7,545 nucleotides of DNA from Candidatus Bathyarchaeota archaeon RBG_13_60_20 (GTDB lineage Archaea > Thermoproteota > Bathyarchaeia > TCS64), in NCBI GenBank assembly GCA_001775965.1, contig MEZG01000031.1:1-7545 (forward strand), written 5' to 3'. Numbering within the stretch: the stretch's first letter is position 1; each line of letters begins with the position of its first letter. Under the pieces are notes generated by a model. The model did no database searches and was not told the DNA's origin. It saw only the letters and a program-made list of their open reading frames with translations. The position numbers were made by a program, and so were the translations under genes. This document shows positions 1 to 4,654 of this stretch, piece by piece.

Positions 1-847
1 CGCCCAGATGTTCTCGAGGTTCGGCTCCCAGGTGACCCTCCTCCAGAGGAGCGAGAGGGTGCTGCCGGGCCACGAGAGGGAGATCTCCGAGGAACTCACC
101 AAAAATCTGAGGCAGGAAGGGATCAGCATATTCACGAATGTGGGTGTCGAGGAGATCCACGAGGAAAACGGCGGGAAGGTGGTTAAGTGCAGAGTCGCAG
201 GAAACCCGAGGGCCTTCACCGCGGATCATGTGTTGATGGCGACGGGTCGGAGGCCGAACGTTGAGGGACTGGGGCTAGACTTGGCGGGGGTCGAAACGCG
301 GGGCGGCTTCATCAAGACGGACGAGTCCCTGAGGACGACGAATCCAGCCGTATACGCCGCGGGAGACTGCGCCTCGGAGGTGATGCTTGAGACCTTGGCC
401 GCGAGGATGGGCTATGTCGCCGTTAGAAACGCTTTCGAGGGCGCCCACCTCTCCGTGAACGTAAGGGAGTTTCCTTCAGCCGTTTTTACAGATCCTCAGG
501 TTGCCACAGTCGGTTACACCGAGGACGAATACATGGCTACTGCCGGCGCCTGCGCCTGCAGAACCATAGGCATGGACCGGATCCCGAAGGCACGTATCTT
601 GAAGGATACAAGAGGCATAATCAAGATGGTCGTTGATCCCAAGACCCTCAAGATTATGGGCGTCCACATAGTAGCACCGACAGCGGCTGACATGATACAC
701 GAGGCGACGCTCGCGGTCAAGCTTGGGCTCACGATAGACGACATCATCAGCACCCCACACGTCTTCCCGACGGCCACCGAGGCAATCAAGGCCGTAGCTC
801 ACGCGTTCAGAAGAGACGTCTCATCTATGAGTTGCTGCATAGAATAG
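1..847 (+). CDS. merA: Mercuric reductase (MerA), C-terminal part, cut by the left window edge
   Basis: This is a flavin-dependent pyridine nucleotide-disulfide oxidoreductase that reduces Hg(II) to volatile Hg(0) with NADPH in the cytoplasm. The frame is open from base 2, so the N-terminus (FAD-binding GxGxxG, redox-active Cys pair) lies to the left. Counting from the Met at base 8, the visible part holds the end of the NAD(P)H domain, the second FAD motif (AAGDCA, about residues 116-121), and the dimerisation domain with FTDPQVATVGYTEDE (about 160-174). The tail reads RRDVSSMSCCIE: the vicinal Cys pair four residues from the end is the MerA hallmark that passes Hg(II) to the active site of the partner subunit. 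Dihydrolipoamide dehydrogenases lack that tail and have HPTxxE where this protein has FPTATE, which argues against that assignment. The stop is TAG followed at once by TAA. Promoter and partner mer genes are not visible upstream. Confidence 0.93.
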   Translation, partial: AQMFSRFGSQVTLLQRSERVLPGHEREISEELTKNLRQEGISIFTNVGVEEIHEENGGKVVKCRVAGNPRAFTADHVLMATGRRPNVEGLGLDLAGVETRGGFIKTDESLRTTNPAVYAAGDCASEVMLETLAARMGYVAVRNAFEGAHLSVNVREFPSAVFTDPQVATVGYTEDEYMATAGACACRTIGMDRIPKARILKDTRGIIKMVVDPKTLKIMGVHIVAPTAADMIHEATLAVKLGLTIDDIISTPHVFPTATEAIKAVAHAFRRDVSSMSCCIE

Positions 848-960
848 TAAACGCACCCCGGGACGCTGTAGATGGGTCGCCCCAAATTTAAACTTAGTAA
901 ATAACGTATTACTATAAAAACGATAATATTTTAAAAAACCAGCATGATACTTAGTAAACG
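845..960 (+). repeat. Three copies of TAGTAAA around the merA end and the next promoter
   Basis: TAGTAAA occurs at 845-851, 895-901 and 952-958. The second and third copies share the longer word ACTTAGTAAA (892-901 and 949-958), and the first and third share TAGTAAACG. The first copy contains the merA stop. The copies flank the AT-rich promoter region of the following small gene, so they could be binding sites of a regulator, but chance is possible in AT-rich DNA. Confidence 0.4.
908..936 (+). promoter_or_regulatory. Probable archaeal promoter of the small AbrB-like gene
   Basis: A TATA-box-like stretch (CTATAAAAA at 912-920, with a second A/T-rich block around 923-936) lies in sharply AT-rich DNA between GC-rich genes. 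A box at 913-920 would place transcription start near 940-945, giving a leader of about 30 bases that includes the ribosome binding site. This suggests the small gene is transcribed separately from merA. Confidence 0.5.
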
Positions 961-964
961 GAGG
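960..964 (+). promoter_or_regulatory. Shine-Dalgarno site GGAGG
   Basis: GGAGG ends 7 bases before the ATG at 972. It is the clearest ribosome binding site in the window and fixes frame and start of the small gene at 972. It also argues against the longer overlapping frame 944-1246. Confidence 0.75.
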
Positions 965-971
965 AACGGAG

Positions 972-1238
972 ATGGTATCGACCACCCAACTGAAGCACTT
1001 CAACAAGTCTGGGGCAAGACTATACCTCAGACAGGAGCTCCTGAACGAGCCGGATTTCCCCTTCCAGGACGACGAGATACTGAAGGTCGAGATACAGGGC
1101 GGCTAGCTAATAATATGCAAGCCCGAGTGGTGGGAGATGCTGGACTGGGACGAGATGCCCCAGGTCTGGAGGATACTGCCCGAAGAGATCAAGGCGAAGG
1201 TGCGAGAAGCCGGCTTGGCACCAAAGAAATATGCCTAA
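972..1238 (+). pseudogene. Small AbrB-like (swapped-hairpin) protein gene interrupted by an in-frame TAG
   Basis: From ATG 972 the frame encodes 44 residues, meets TAG at 1104-1106, and continues in the same frame for 43 residues to TAA at 1236-1238. Both halves look like one protein. The first half has the AbrB/SpoVT pattern (KHFNKSGARLYLRQELL, then DDEILKVEIQGG) and the segment right after the stop (LIICKPEWW) completes the last strand of such a domain. A Trp/Glu-rich tail follows (PEWWEMLDWDEMPQVW). AbrB-like domains are DNA-binding dimers, often antitoxins or transition regulators. Intact length would be about 88 residues. The TAG is one substitution from CAG, AAG or GAG. It may be a recent inactivation, a sequencing error, or a read-through site. 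The strong Shine-Dalgarno site shows the gene was translated. No toxin partner follows. The AbrB assignment rests on pattern only. Confidence 0.6.
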
Positions 1239-1270
1239 TAAAATGAAGGCATGAACTGTAAGGGCGGAGA

Positions 1271-1283
1271 AAGTGTGACACTT
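1271..1283. other. 13-bp perfect dyad AAGTGT-G-ACACTT
   Basis: The arms AAGTGT (1271-1276) and ACACTT (1278-1283) are perfectly inverted around one base, between two convergent genes. The one-base centre makes it a poor RNA hairpin but a plausible dimer binding site. A T-rich stretch follows at 1300-1313. Confidence 0.35.
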
Positions 1284-1299
1284 CTTTCACGTTAGGTCG

Positions 1300-1313
1300 C
1301 TTTTATTACTTTC
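1300..1313 (+). terminator. T-rich terminator candidate after the AbrB-like gene
   Basis: The run CTTTTATTACTTTC lies about 60 bases past the stop at 1238. Archaeal termination relies mainly on T-rich tracts in the non-template strand, so this is a reasonable end point before the convergent vapC gene. Confidence 0.4.
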
Positions 1314-1344
1314 AAAGCCCCTTCAGAGGCATAAGCATGCATTC

Positions 1345-1788
1345 CTAGGCCCCATTATGCCAATCAGAGATGAACTCAACGTCAACCCCCAGAGGCTCTC
1401 GTTCCATCTCCCTCACCAACTCAGCCTCGCGACTGGCGAACAGCGCCGTCATACCCTTCCTCGTGGCCAGTGCTAGGGTGAGGCAGTCAGAGAGGGCCAG
1501 GGGCCTGCTGCACTTCATCCTCGACGCGTCCTCAGACAGAGCCGAGGCAGCCTCAACCGTCAAGAAGCCAGACAACATCAGCGACTCCGTGCTTCTCATC
1601 GCGCGCTGCCACCCATACTTCCTGCATAGAATGTACAACAGCTCCATTAAGGCCATGTCATGAGTATAGGCGAACACATCACCTGACTTCAACTCGTCCC
1701 TTAGCGCCTTCCCTGCGCCCGTCTCCAGGCACAGCTCGATAAGGGTGCCCCCATCAAGAGCGTAATAGCCTCTCAAGCTTCTCCTCAT
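1345..1788 (-). CDS. vapC: PIN-domain ribonuclease toxin, VapC family
   Basis: The 147-residue protein has PIN-domain architecture: first acidic residue in YALDGGTLIEL (Asp12), second in MALMELLYIL (Glu49), third in ALSDCLTLALA (Asp101). These would coordinate the metal of a single-strand RNA endonuclease. The usual fourth site, T-x-D, is replaced by ASRE (about 118-121), with Glu121 the only acidic candidate. VapC toxins cut tRNA or rRNA and are held inactive by VapB. The gene overlaps the upstream vapB gene by 35 bp, typical of translational coupling. An alternative TTG start at 1776 follows GAGGAG by four bases and would trim four residues; ATG 1788 is kept by default. The stop is TAG. It converges on the AbrB-like gene. 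Confidence 0.82.
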   Translation of the reverse strand: MRRSLRGYYALDGGTLIELCLETGAGKALRDELKSGDVFAYTHDMALMELLYILCRKYGWQRAMRSTESLMLSGFLTVEAASALSEDASRMKCSRPLALSDCLTLALATRKGMTALFASREAELVREMEREPLGVDVEFISDWHNGA

Positions 1789-2005
1789 CTTTCATCCGCT
1801 CCTCGCGGAGCTCACGGGCGAGCCCCTCACGGTCAGCCCCCTTAATCACGGCCCTGTCAAGAAGCTCGGGGCGCTTCGCTCGGCTCTCTATCAGGAACCT
1901 CAGGACATCGTTGTAGTTTACCTTGCGGCCCAGCTTGATCTGGAGCTCGGCGGAAATCCTGAGGAGCTCATCCCTCACATCGTCGTCGACCGCTATAGTA
2001 GTCAT
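1754..2005 (-). CDS. vapB: VapB-type antitoxin
   Basis: The 83-residue protein starts MTTIAVDDDVRDELLRISAE and continues with KLGRKVNYNDVLRFLI. This is the ribbon-helix-helix-like N-terminus of archaeal VapB antitoxins, used for DNA binding and dimerisation. The C-terminal half is highly charged (Arg/Glu-rich, about residues 55-83), as expected for the segment that wraps the toxin. The frame stays open upstream to 2257, but that extension crosses the promoter region and is antisense to the NUDIX gene, while the protein similarity starts exactly at the ATG at 2005. There is no Shine-Dalgarno site, and a TATA-like box about 26 bp upstream suggests a leaderless transcript. The antitoxin probably represses its own promoter. 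Confidence 0.85.
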   Translation of the reverse strand: MTTIAVDDDVRDELLRISAELQIKLGRKVNYNDVLRFLIESRAKRPELLDRAVIKGADREGLARELREERMKDEEKLERLLRS

Positions 2006-2006
2006 T

Positions 2007-2042
2007 TTATAGTGATTATAACAATTATAAAGGTTATAAATA
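2007..2042 (-). repeat. Four tandem 9-bp units ending in TATAA before the vapB start
   Basis: Read on the minus strand, the units are TATTTATAA, CCTTTATAA, TTGTTATAA and TCACTATAA. They fill 2042 down to 2007 without gaps and stop one base before the vapB ATG. The TATAA ends recur at exactly 9-bp spacing. The second unit is centred near 2029, where a TATA box would give a start at the ATG itself. The array may provide overlapping TATA boxes, VapB operator half-sites, or both. Confidence 0.65.
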
Positions 2043-2048
2043 AACCTT
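2030..2048. promoter_or_regulatory. Dyad AAGGTT-N7-AACCTT around a TATA-like box, candidate vapBC operator
   Basis: The arms AAGGTT (2030-2035) and AACCTT (2043-2048) are perfect inverted repeats. They enclose ATAAATA and overlap the 9-bp units. The position suits autoregulation by the VapBC complex; occupancy would block TBP. This reading is inferred from symmetry and position. Confidence 0.5.
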
Positions 2049-2073
2049 CTACATTGTTTGTATACGAGATGCA

Positions 2074-2081
2074 CATAAAAA
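2074..2081 (+). promoter_or_regulatory. Possible TATA box of the NUDIX gene
   Basis: CATAAAAA lies about 55 bp before the ATG at 2133, predicting transcription start near 2100-2105 and a short leader. A weaker candidate, CATAAAC at 2111-2117, would fit a leaderless start at the second ATG (2139). No Shine-Dalgarno site precedes either ATG. Confidence 0.35.
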
Positions 2082-2132
2082 CATATCGAGGTTGACGCAA
2101 CCGGTACCACCATAAACCATGGAACACACACT

Positions 2133-2606
2133 ATGGCCATGACCATCCACGCCACCCTCTGCCTGATGATCAGGGACAGCCGCGTCCTCCTGCTCCTGAA
2201 GAACCCGGGCAGGTTCGGCGAGGGTAAATGGGACGGGGCCGGTGGCAAGCTCCTCACAGGGGAGAGCCCCGAGGTCGGCGTAGTTCGCGAGGTCGAGGAG
2301 GAGACCGGCCTCAGGCTCAGGTCCGTCGCTCTGCACGGCGTCCTCGACTTCTATTTCGGTGAAAAGGCCGAGCCCGACTGGATAGTCCACGTGTTTCGTA
2401 GCAGTGACTTCGAGGGCGAACCCTTTGATGCATCTGAGGAGGGAATGCTCCGCTGGTTCGGCCTCGATGAGATCCCCTACGGCAGGATGTGGCAGGACGA
2501 CGCTTTCTGGCTACCCCTGCTCCTTGAGGGCAGGAGGTTCAGGGGACGGTTCCTGTTCACCGAGGACGGCTCAAGGCTGCTCGACCACGAGCTGAGAGCC
2601 CAGTAA
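2133..2606 (+). CDS. NUDIX hydrolase, MTH1/MutT-like (oxidised nucleotide pyrophosphatase)
   Basis: The 157-residue protein carries a perfect NUDIX box at residues 38-60 (G-x5-E-x7-RE-V-x-EE-x-G-L: Gly38, Glu44, Arg52-Glu53, Glu56-Glu57, Gly59). This binds Mg2+ and drives hydrolysis of a nucleoside diphosphate linked to X. The C-terminal part resembles MTH1 in detail: LRWFGLDEIPYGRMWQDDAFW followed by LPLLLEGRRFRGRF, with Trp120 and Asp122-Asp123 matching the Trp-x-Asp-Asp that recognises oxidised purines in MTH1. The likely role is to clear 8-oxo-dGTP, 2-oxo-dATP or related nucleotides from the cytoplasmic pool. Substrate remains inferred. The start could be ATG 2133 or ATG 2139; the conserved region begins at THATLCLM in either case. 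It is divergent from vapBC and followed by a small conserved gene 42 bp later. Confidence 0.88.
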   Translation: MAMTIHATLCLMIRDSRVLLLLKNPGRFGEGKWDGAGGKLLTGESPEVGVVREVEEETGLRLRSVALHGVLDFYFGEKAEPDWIVHVFRSSDFEGEPFDASEEGMLRWFGLDEIPYGRMWQDDAFWLPLLLEGRRFRGRFLFTEDGSRLLDHELRAQ

Positions 2607-2648
2607 ACCCTTTACGCTCCACTGACAATATACAGCCGAGGATAGAGC

Positions 2649-2912
2649 ATGCCCTACATAGCCAAGGAGGACCGGCCCAGGTACGACGAGACCCTGGACC
2701 AACTCATAGAGAAGCTGAAGGAGAGGCCCGTGGAGAACGTGGACGGCGACATCAACTACTGCGTCACCCGCATACTCAAGGAGGTGTACCCCTTACGCTA
2801 CTTCCACCTGAACCGCGCCATGGGGGTCCTAAGCTGCATCCAGCAAGAGTTCTACCGCCGCGTCGCGGCCCCCTACGAGGACACCAAGATACAGCAGAAC
2901 GGAGACGTCTAA
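2649..2912 (+). CDS. Small conserved protein of unknown function (MPYI... family)
   Basis: The 87-residue protein begins MPYIAKEDRPRYDETLDQL and ends FYRRVAAPYEDTKIQQNGDV. I recognise this arrangement (MPYI-x-x-EDR start, a central GDINYCVTRILKEVY, and a VAAPYEDxKIxxNGDV end) from a small family widespread in bacteria and archaea. Its function is not known to me. The composition suggests a compact soluble helical protein; there is no signal peptide or membrane segment and no obvious metal or catalytic motif. GAGG at 2638-2641 sits 7 bases before the ATG and supports the start. It lies 42 bp after the NUDIX gene and may be co-transcribed with it, although an AATATACA word at 2626-2633 could be a separate weak promoter. 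Confidence 0.8.
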   Translation: MPYIAKEDRPRYDETLDQLIEKLKERPVENVDGDINYCVTRILKEVYPLRYFHLNRAMGVLSCIQQEFYRRVAAPYEDTKIQQNGDV

Positions 2913-2916
2913 ATCC

Positions 2917-2929
2917 CTTTTTTTCTTTA
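2917..2929 (+). terminator. Poly-T terminator after the 87-aa gene
   Basis: Seven T residues (2918-2924), then CTTT, follow five bases after the stop codon. This is the strongest T tract in the window and a typical archaeal terminator. It separates the NUDIX and small-protein genes from the broken gene that follows. Confidence 0.65.
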
Positions 2930-2934
2930 TGAAG

Positions 2935-2943
2935 GAATAAATG
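2935..2943 (+). promoter_or_regulatory. TATA-like box consistent with a leaderless start at 2967
   Basis: GAATAAATG, centred near 2939, follows GAAGG and lies about 28 bp before the ATG at 2967. There is no Shine-Dalgarno site before that ATG, so a leaderless transcript fits. Confidence 0.4.
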
Positions 2944-2966
2944 AGAGCCGGCACCACCTCTTCTTG

Positions 2967-3361
2967 ATGTCAAACAAACCCGTCGCCGACAAGCTCCTCA
3001 TAAAGAAGGGTACAAGGTCCTCATACTGAACGAGCCAGAGGGCTACCTGGAGACCCTTGGATCGCTGCCCGAGGGCGTATCAAAAACCTCGAGTCCAAGA
3101 GAACCCGTTGACCTGGCCCAGGTATTCGTCACCGGCATGGAGGAGCTGAGGAGCCTGCTTCCCAGCCTCAAGGGCCGTCTTAAGGCTGGCGGCTTAATAT
3201 GGATCACATATCTCAAAGGAACGTCCCAGCTCGCCAAGGTCCGGAAGGTGGACGTGAACAGGGACATCATCGCAGGGTACGCCAAGGAGCACGGGTACCA
3301 GGCAGTGGCCATGGTCTCTGTGGACGAAACCTGGTCAGCCCTCAGGCTAAAGGCGCCCTGA
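2967..3361 (+). pseudogene. DUF3052-like protein gene broken by a one-base deletion near 3008-3010
   Basis: ATG 2967 opens MSNKPVADKLLIKKG and then runs to an early stop. Shifting frame after AAGAAGGG restores a coherent protein: YKVLILNEPEGYLETLG, then DLAQVFVTGMEELRSLL, LKAGGLIWITY, VDVNRDII and a VSVDETWSALRLKAP end. These are the landmarks I associate with DUF3052-type proteins (G-x-x-V-L-x-x-N-x-P-x-G-Y start, PGGxxWI-x-Y middle, DxNRD and DxTWSALRF end). The intact protein would have 131 residues, the usual size. Adding one G (GGG to GGGG at 3008-3010) repairs it as K-K-G-Y-K. The frame from 3137 alone would be only the C-terminal 74 residues. The cause may be real decay, a homopolymer sequencing error, or frameshifting. 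The function of DUF3052 is not known to me; its topology hints at a methyltransferase-like remnant. Confidence 0.78.
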
Positions 3362-3369
3362 CCCACCCA

Positions 3370-3389
3370 TTTTATTAACGCGACCGCGT
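3370..3389 (+). promoter_or_regulatory. TATA box and adjoining dyad before the 384-aa gene
   Basis: TTTTATTA at 3370-3377 is a TATA-like box. It is followed directly by the perfect dyad ACGCG-AC-CGCGT (3378-3389). Transcription would start near 3400, and GGGAG (3410-3414) lies 10 bases before the GTG start. A dyad just downstream of TATA is a natural repressor site, but the arms are only 5 bp. Confidence 0.45.
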
Positions 3390-3424
3390 AAACTCTCCAT
3401 TAAGAAACCGGGAGTTGAGAGGCT

Positions 3425-4579
3425 GTGTCGACGCAGAAAAGGGTCATAGTGTGCACCGGTGCCCCGGGCAACGGCCGCGACGAGATGCTCAACGCCTTGA
3501 AGGAGCGGGCTCACTTCGGGTACCACCACCTCTTCAGGTACATCGTGGAGGAGGCACGCCTCGAGGGCACCAACCTCAGCAAGATCAACATCCTGGACTT
3601 CTACGACAGCCAGCCCGAGAAGATGGAGCAGCTCAGGAAGCGGGCAATCCAGAAGATCGTCCAGGAGGTCAACAAGTCGGGCGGCGTCCACATAGTGAGC
3701 ACCCCCTTCCACTTCGAGTGGAAGGGCAACAGGTTCCAGGGGCTCCTAGAGGAGGACGTGAGGCTCCTCAACCCCGACATGTTCATCGTCGTCTTCGACG
3801 ACTTCGTCCGCGTCAGGAAGCGGCTCCTGGAAGACACCCAGTGGCAGGGCCACAGGTACACCCTGGGGGAGATCGCCAACTGGCGGAGGGAGGAGGTGAT
3901 CGGCGTCTACAGGCTCGCCAATGCGTTCACGCCACGTCGGGAGACACAGCTTGTGGCCTACGAGAACGGGCCCGGCATCCTTCGGGACCTGGTCTACAAG
4001 CCCGGCAAGGAGAAGGTCTACCTGAGCCACCCCATCACCGGGGAGGGCCCAGAGTTCTTCAGGGACGTCACCAGGTTCCTTGACAGCCTTGACGAGTACT
4101 ACGTCGTATATGACCCGTACCTGATCAAGGACTGGGACATCGTGGAGCAGTGGAGGGAGGCCGTCAACGCGACCATCGACGCTGACGAGGAGCTCCCCGA
4201 GACCTTCACCTTCAGGATCACGTACCGTGAGGGGCCCCTTGAGGAGGAGTTCGACATCAGGGAGGTGGAGACGGCCATCAAGAACCTCAGGTTCCAGATC
4301 ATCGACAGCGACTACAAGATCATAGAGAACAGCGACATGGTGGTGGTCTACCACCCCCGGAAGAGCGTCAGCGCTGGGGTGATGTGCGAGATGGTGTACG
4401 CCAAGTCCATGGCAAAGCTTGTGTACGCGTACTACCCCTACGAGCCGAGCCCCTTCTTCGAGTGGTACGCGACGCGCATCTTCACGGACCCAGACGAGAT
4501 GAGGGACTTCCTCATCAAGGAGTCCAAGATGACGGGTCAGCGGCCCCTGGACTTCTTCAGCCAGCCACCCATACAATAG
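3425..4579 (+). CDS. Two-domain protein: adenylate-kinase-like P-loop domain plus nucleoside deoxyribosyltransferase-like domain
   Basis: The 384-residue protein starts at GTG; an in-frame TGA at 3416-3418 rules out any earlier start. Residues about 5-180 resemble the archaeal adenylate kinase fold: first strand RVIVCTGAPGNGRDE (P-loop 12-18), a strand VHIVSTPF (88-95), and DMFIVVFDDFVRVRKRLLED (118-137), like the late strand and arginine helix of kinases. The P-loop has Arg18-Asp19 where Lys-Ser/Thr is expected, so ordinary ATP hydrolysis is doubtful. Residues about 196-365 resemble the nucleoside 2-deoxyribosyltransferase superfamily: VYLSHPITGEGPEF near its start, then IIENSDMVVVYHP (299-311) and GVMCEMVYAKSMAKLVYAY (318-336), where Glu322 fits the nucleophilic Glu and Asp304 the Asp of the SD motif. 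Likely role: binding or cleaving a nucleotide or its N-glycosidic bond in the cytoplasm. The substrate is unknown, and I recognise no named family for the fusion. Confidence 0.72.
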   Translation: MSTQKRVIVCTGAPGNGRDEMLNALKERAHFGYHHLFRYIVEEARLEGTNLSKINILDFYDSQPEKMEQLRKRAIQKIVQEVNKSGGVHIVSTPFHFEWKGNRFQGLLEEDVRLLNPDMFIVVFDDFVRVRKRLLEDTQWQGHRYTLGEIANWRREEVIGVYRLANAFTPRRETQLVAYENGPGILRDLVYKPGKEKVYLSHPITGEGPEFFRDVTRFLDSLDEYYVVYDPYLIKDWDIVEQWREAVNATIDADEELPETFTFRITYREGPLEEEFDIREVETAIKNLRFQIIDSDYKIIENSDMVVVYHPRKSVSAGVMCEMVYAKSMAKLVYAYYPYEPSPFFEWYATRIFTDPDEMRDFLIKESKMTGQRPLDFFSQPPIQ

Positions 4580-4581
4580 CC

Positions 4582-4648
4582 ATCCGATACAGAAACGTAT
4601 CGGATAGGCTTCTTTCCGTGTCTATCCGATACATTTTCGTATCGGATA
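4582..4648. repeat. Twin near-identical palindromes with 6-base loops between convergent genes
   Basis: Hairpin 1 has arms ATCCGATAC (4582-4590) and GTATCGGAT (4597-4605) with loop AGAAAC. Hairpin 2 has arms TATCCGATAC (4623-4632) and GTATCGGATA (4639-4648) with loop ATTTTC. The stems are 9 and 10 perfect base pairs with the same sequence, and the starts are 41 bp apart. GAAA in the first loop is complementary to TTTC in the second. The element fills most of the 75-bp gap between convergent stops at 4579 and 4655. It may act as a bidirectional terminator or mRNA 3'-end structure, as protein binding sites, or be a short dispersed palindromic repeat. Neither strand has a strong T run right after a stem, which weakens the intrinsic-terminator reading. 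Confidence 0.85.
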
Positions 4649-4654
4649 ATGGTG

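Noticed and set aside
1104..1106. Genome-wide reassignment of TAG to pyrrolysine
   Set aside because: TAG also ends merA, vapC, the 384-aa gene and the permease at natural family ends, so it works as an ordinary stop here. Read-through at this single site is not excluded.
944..1246. 100-codon plus-strand frame overlapping the AbrB-like gene
   Set aside because: The Arg/Gly-rich translation is featureless, and the GGAGG site and protein-like sequence favour the other frame (972-1238).
2006..2257. Upstream extension of the vapB frame
   Set aside because: It runs through the AT-rich promoter repeats and antisense to the NUDIX gene; VapB similarity starts at the ATG at 2005.
3137..3361. A stand-alone 74-codon gene
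   Set aside because: It is the C-terminal part of the DUF3052-like protein; matching sequence continues upstream in the same frame to about 3011.
3746..4576. Long minus-strand open frame (276 codons) opposite the 384-aa gene
   Set aside because: Its Val/Leu/Asp-rich translation shows no fold or motif, and it is a mirror of a GC-rich coding frame. The plus-strand product has clear domains and a start fixed by an upstream stop.
4582..4648. A two-repeat CRISPR array
   Set aside because: The units are complete palindromes with differing centres, only 17 bases lie between them, and there are only two.
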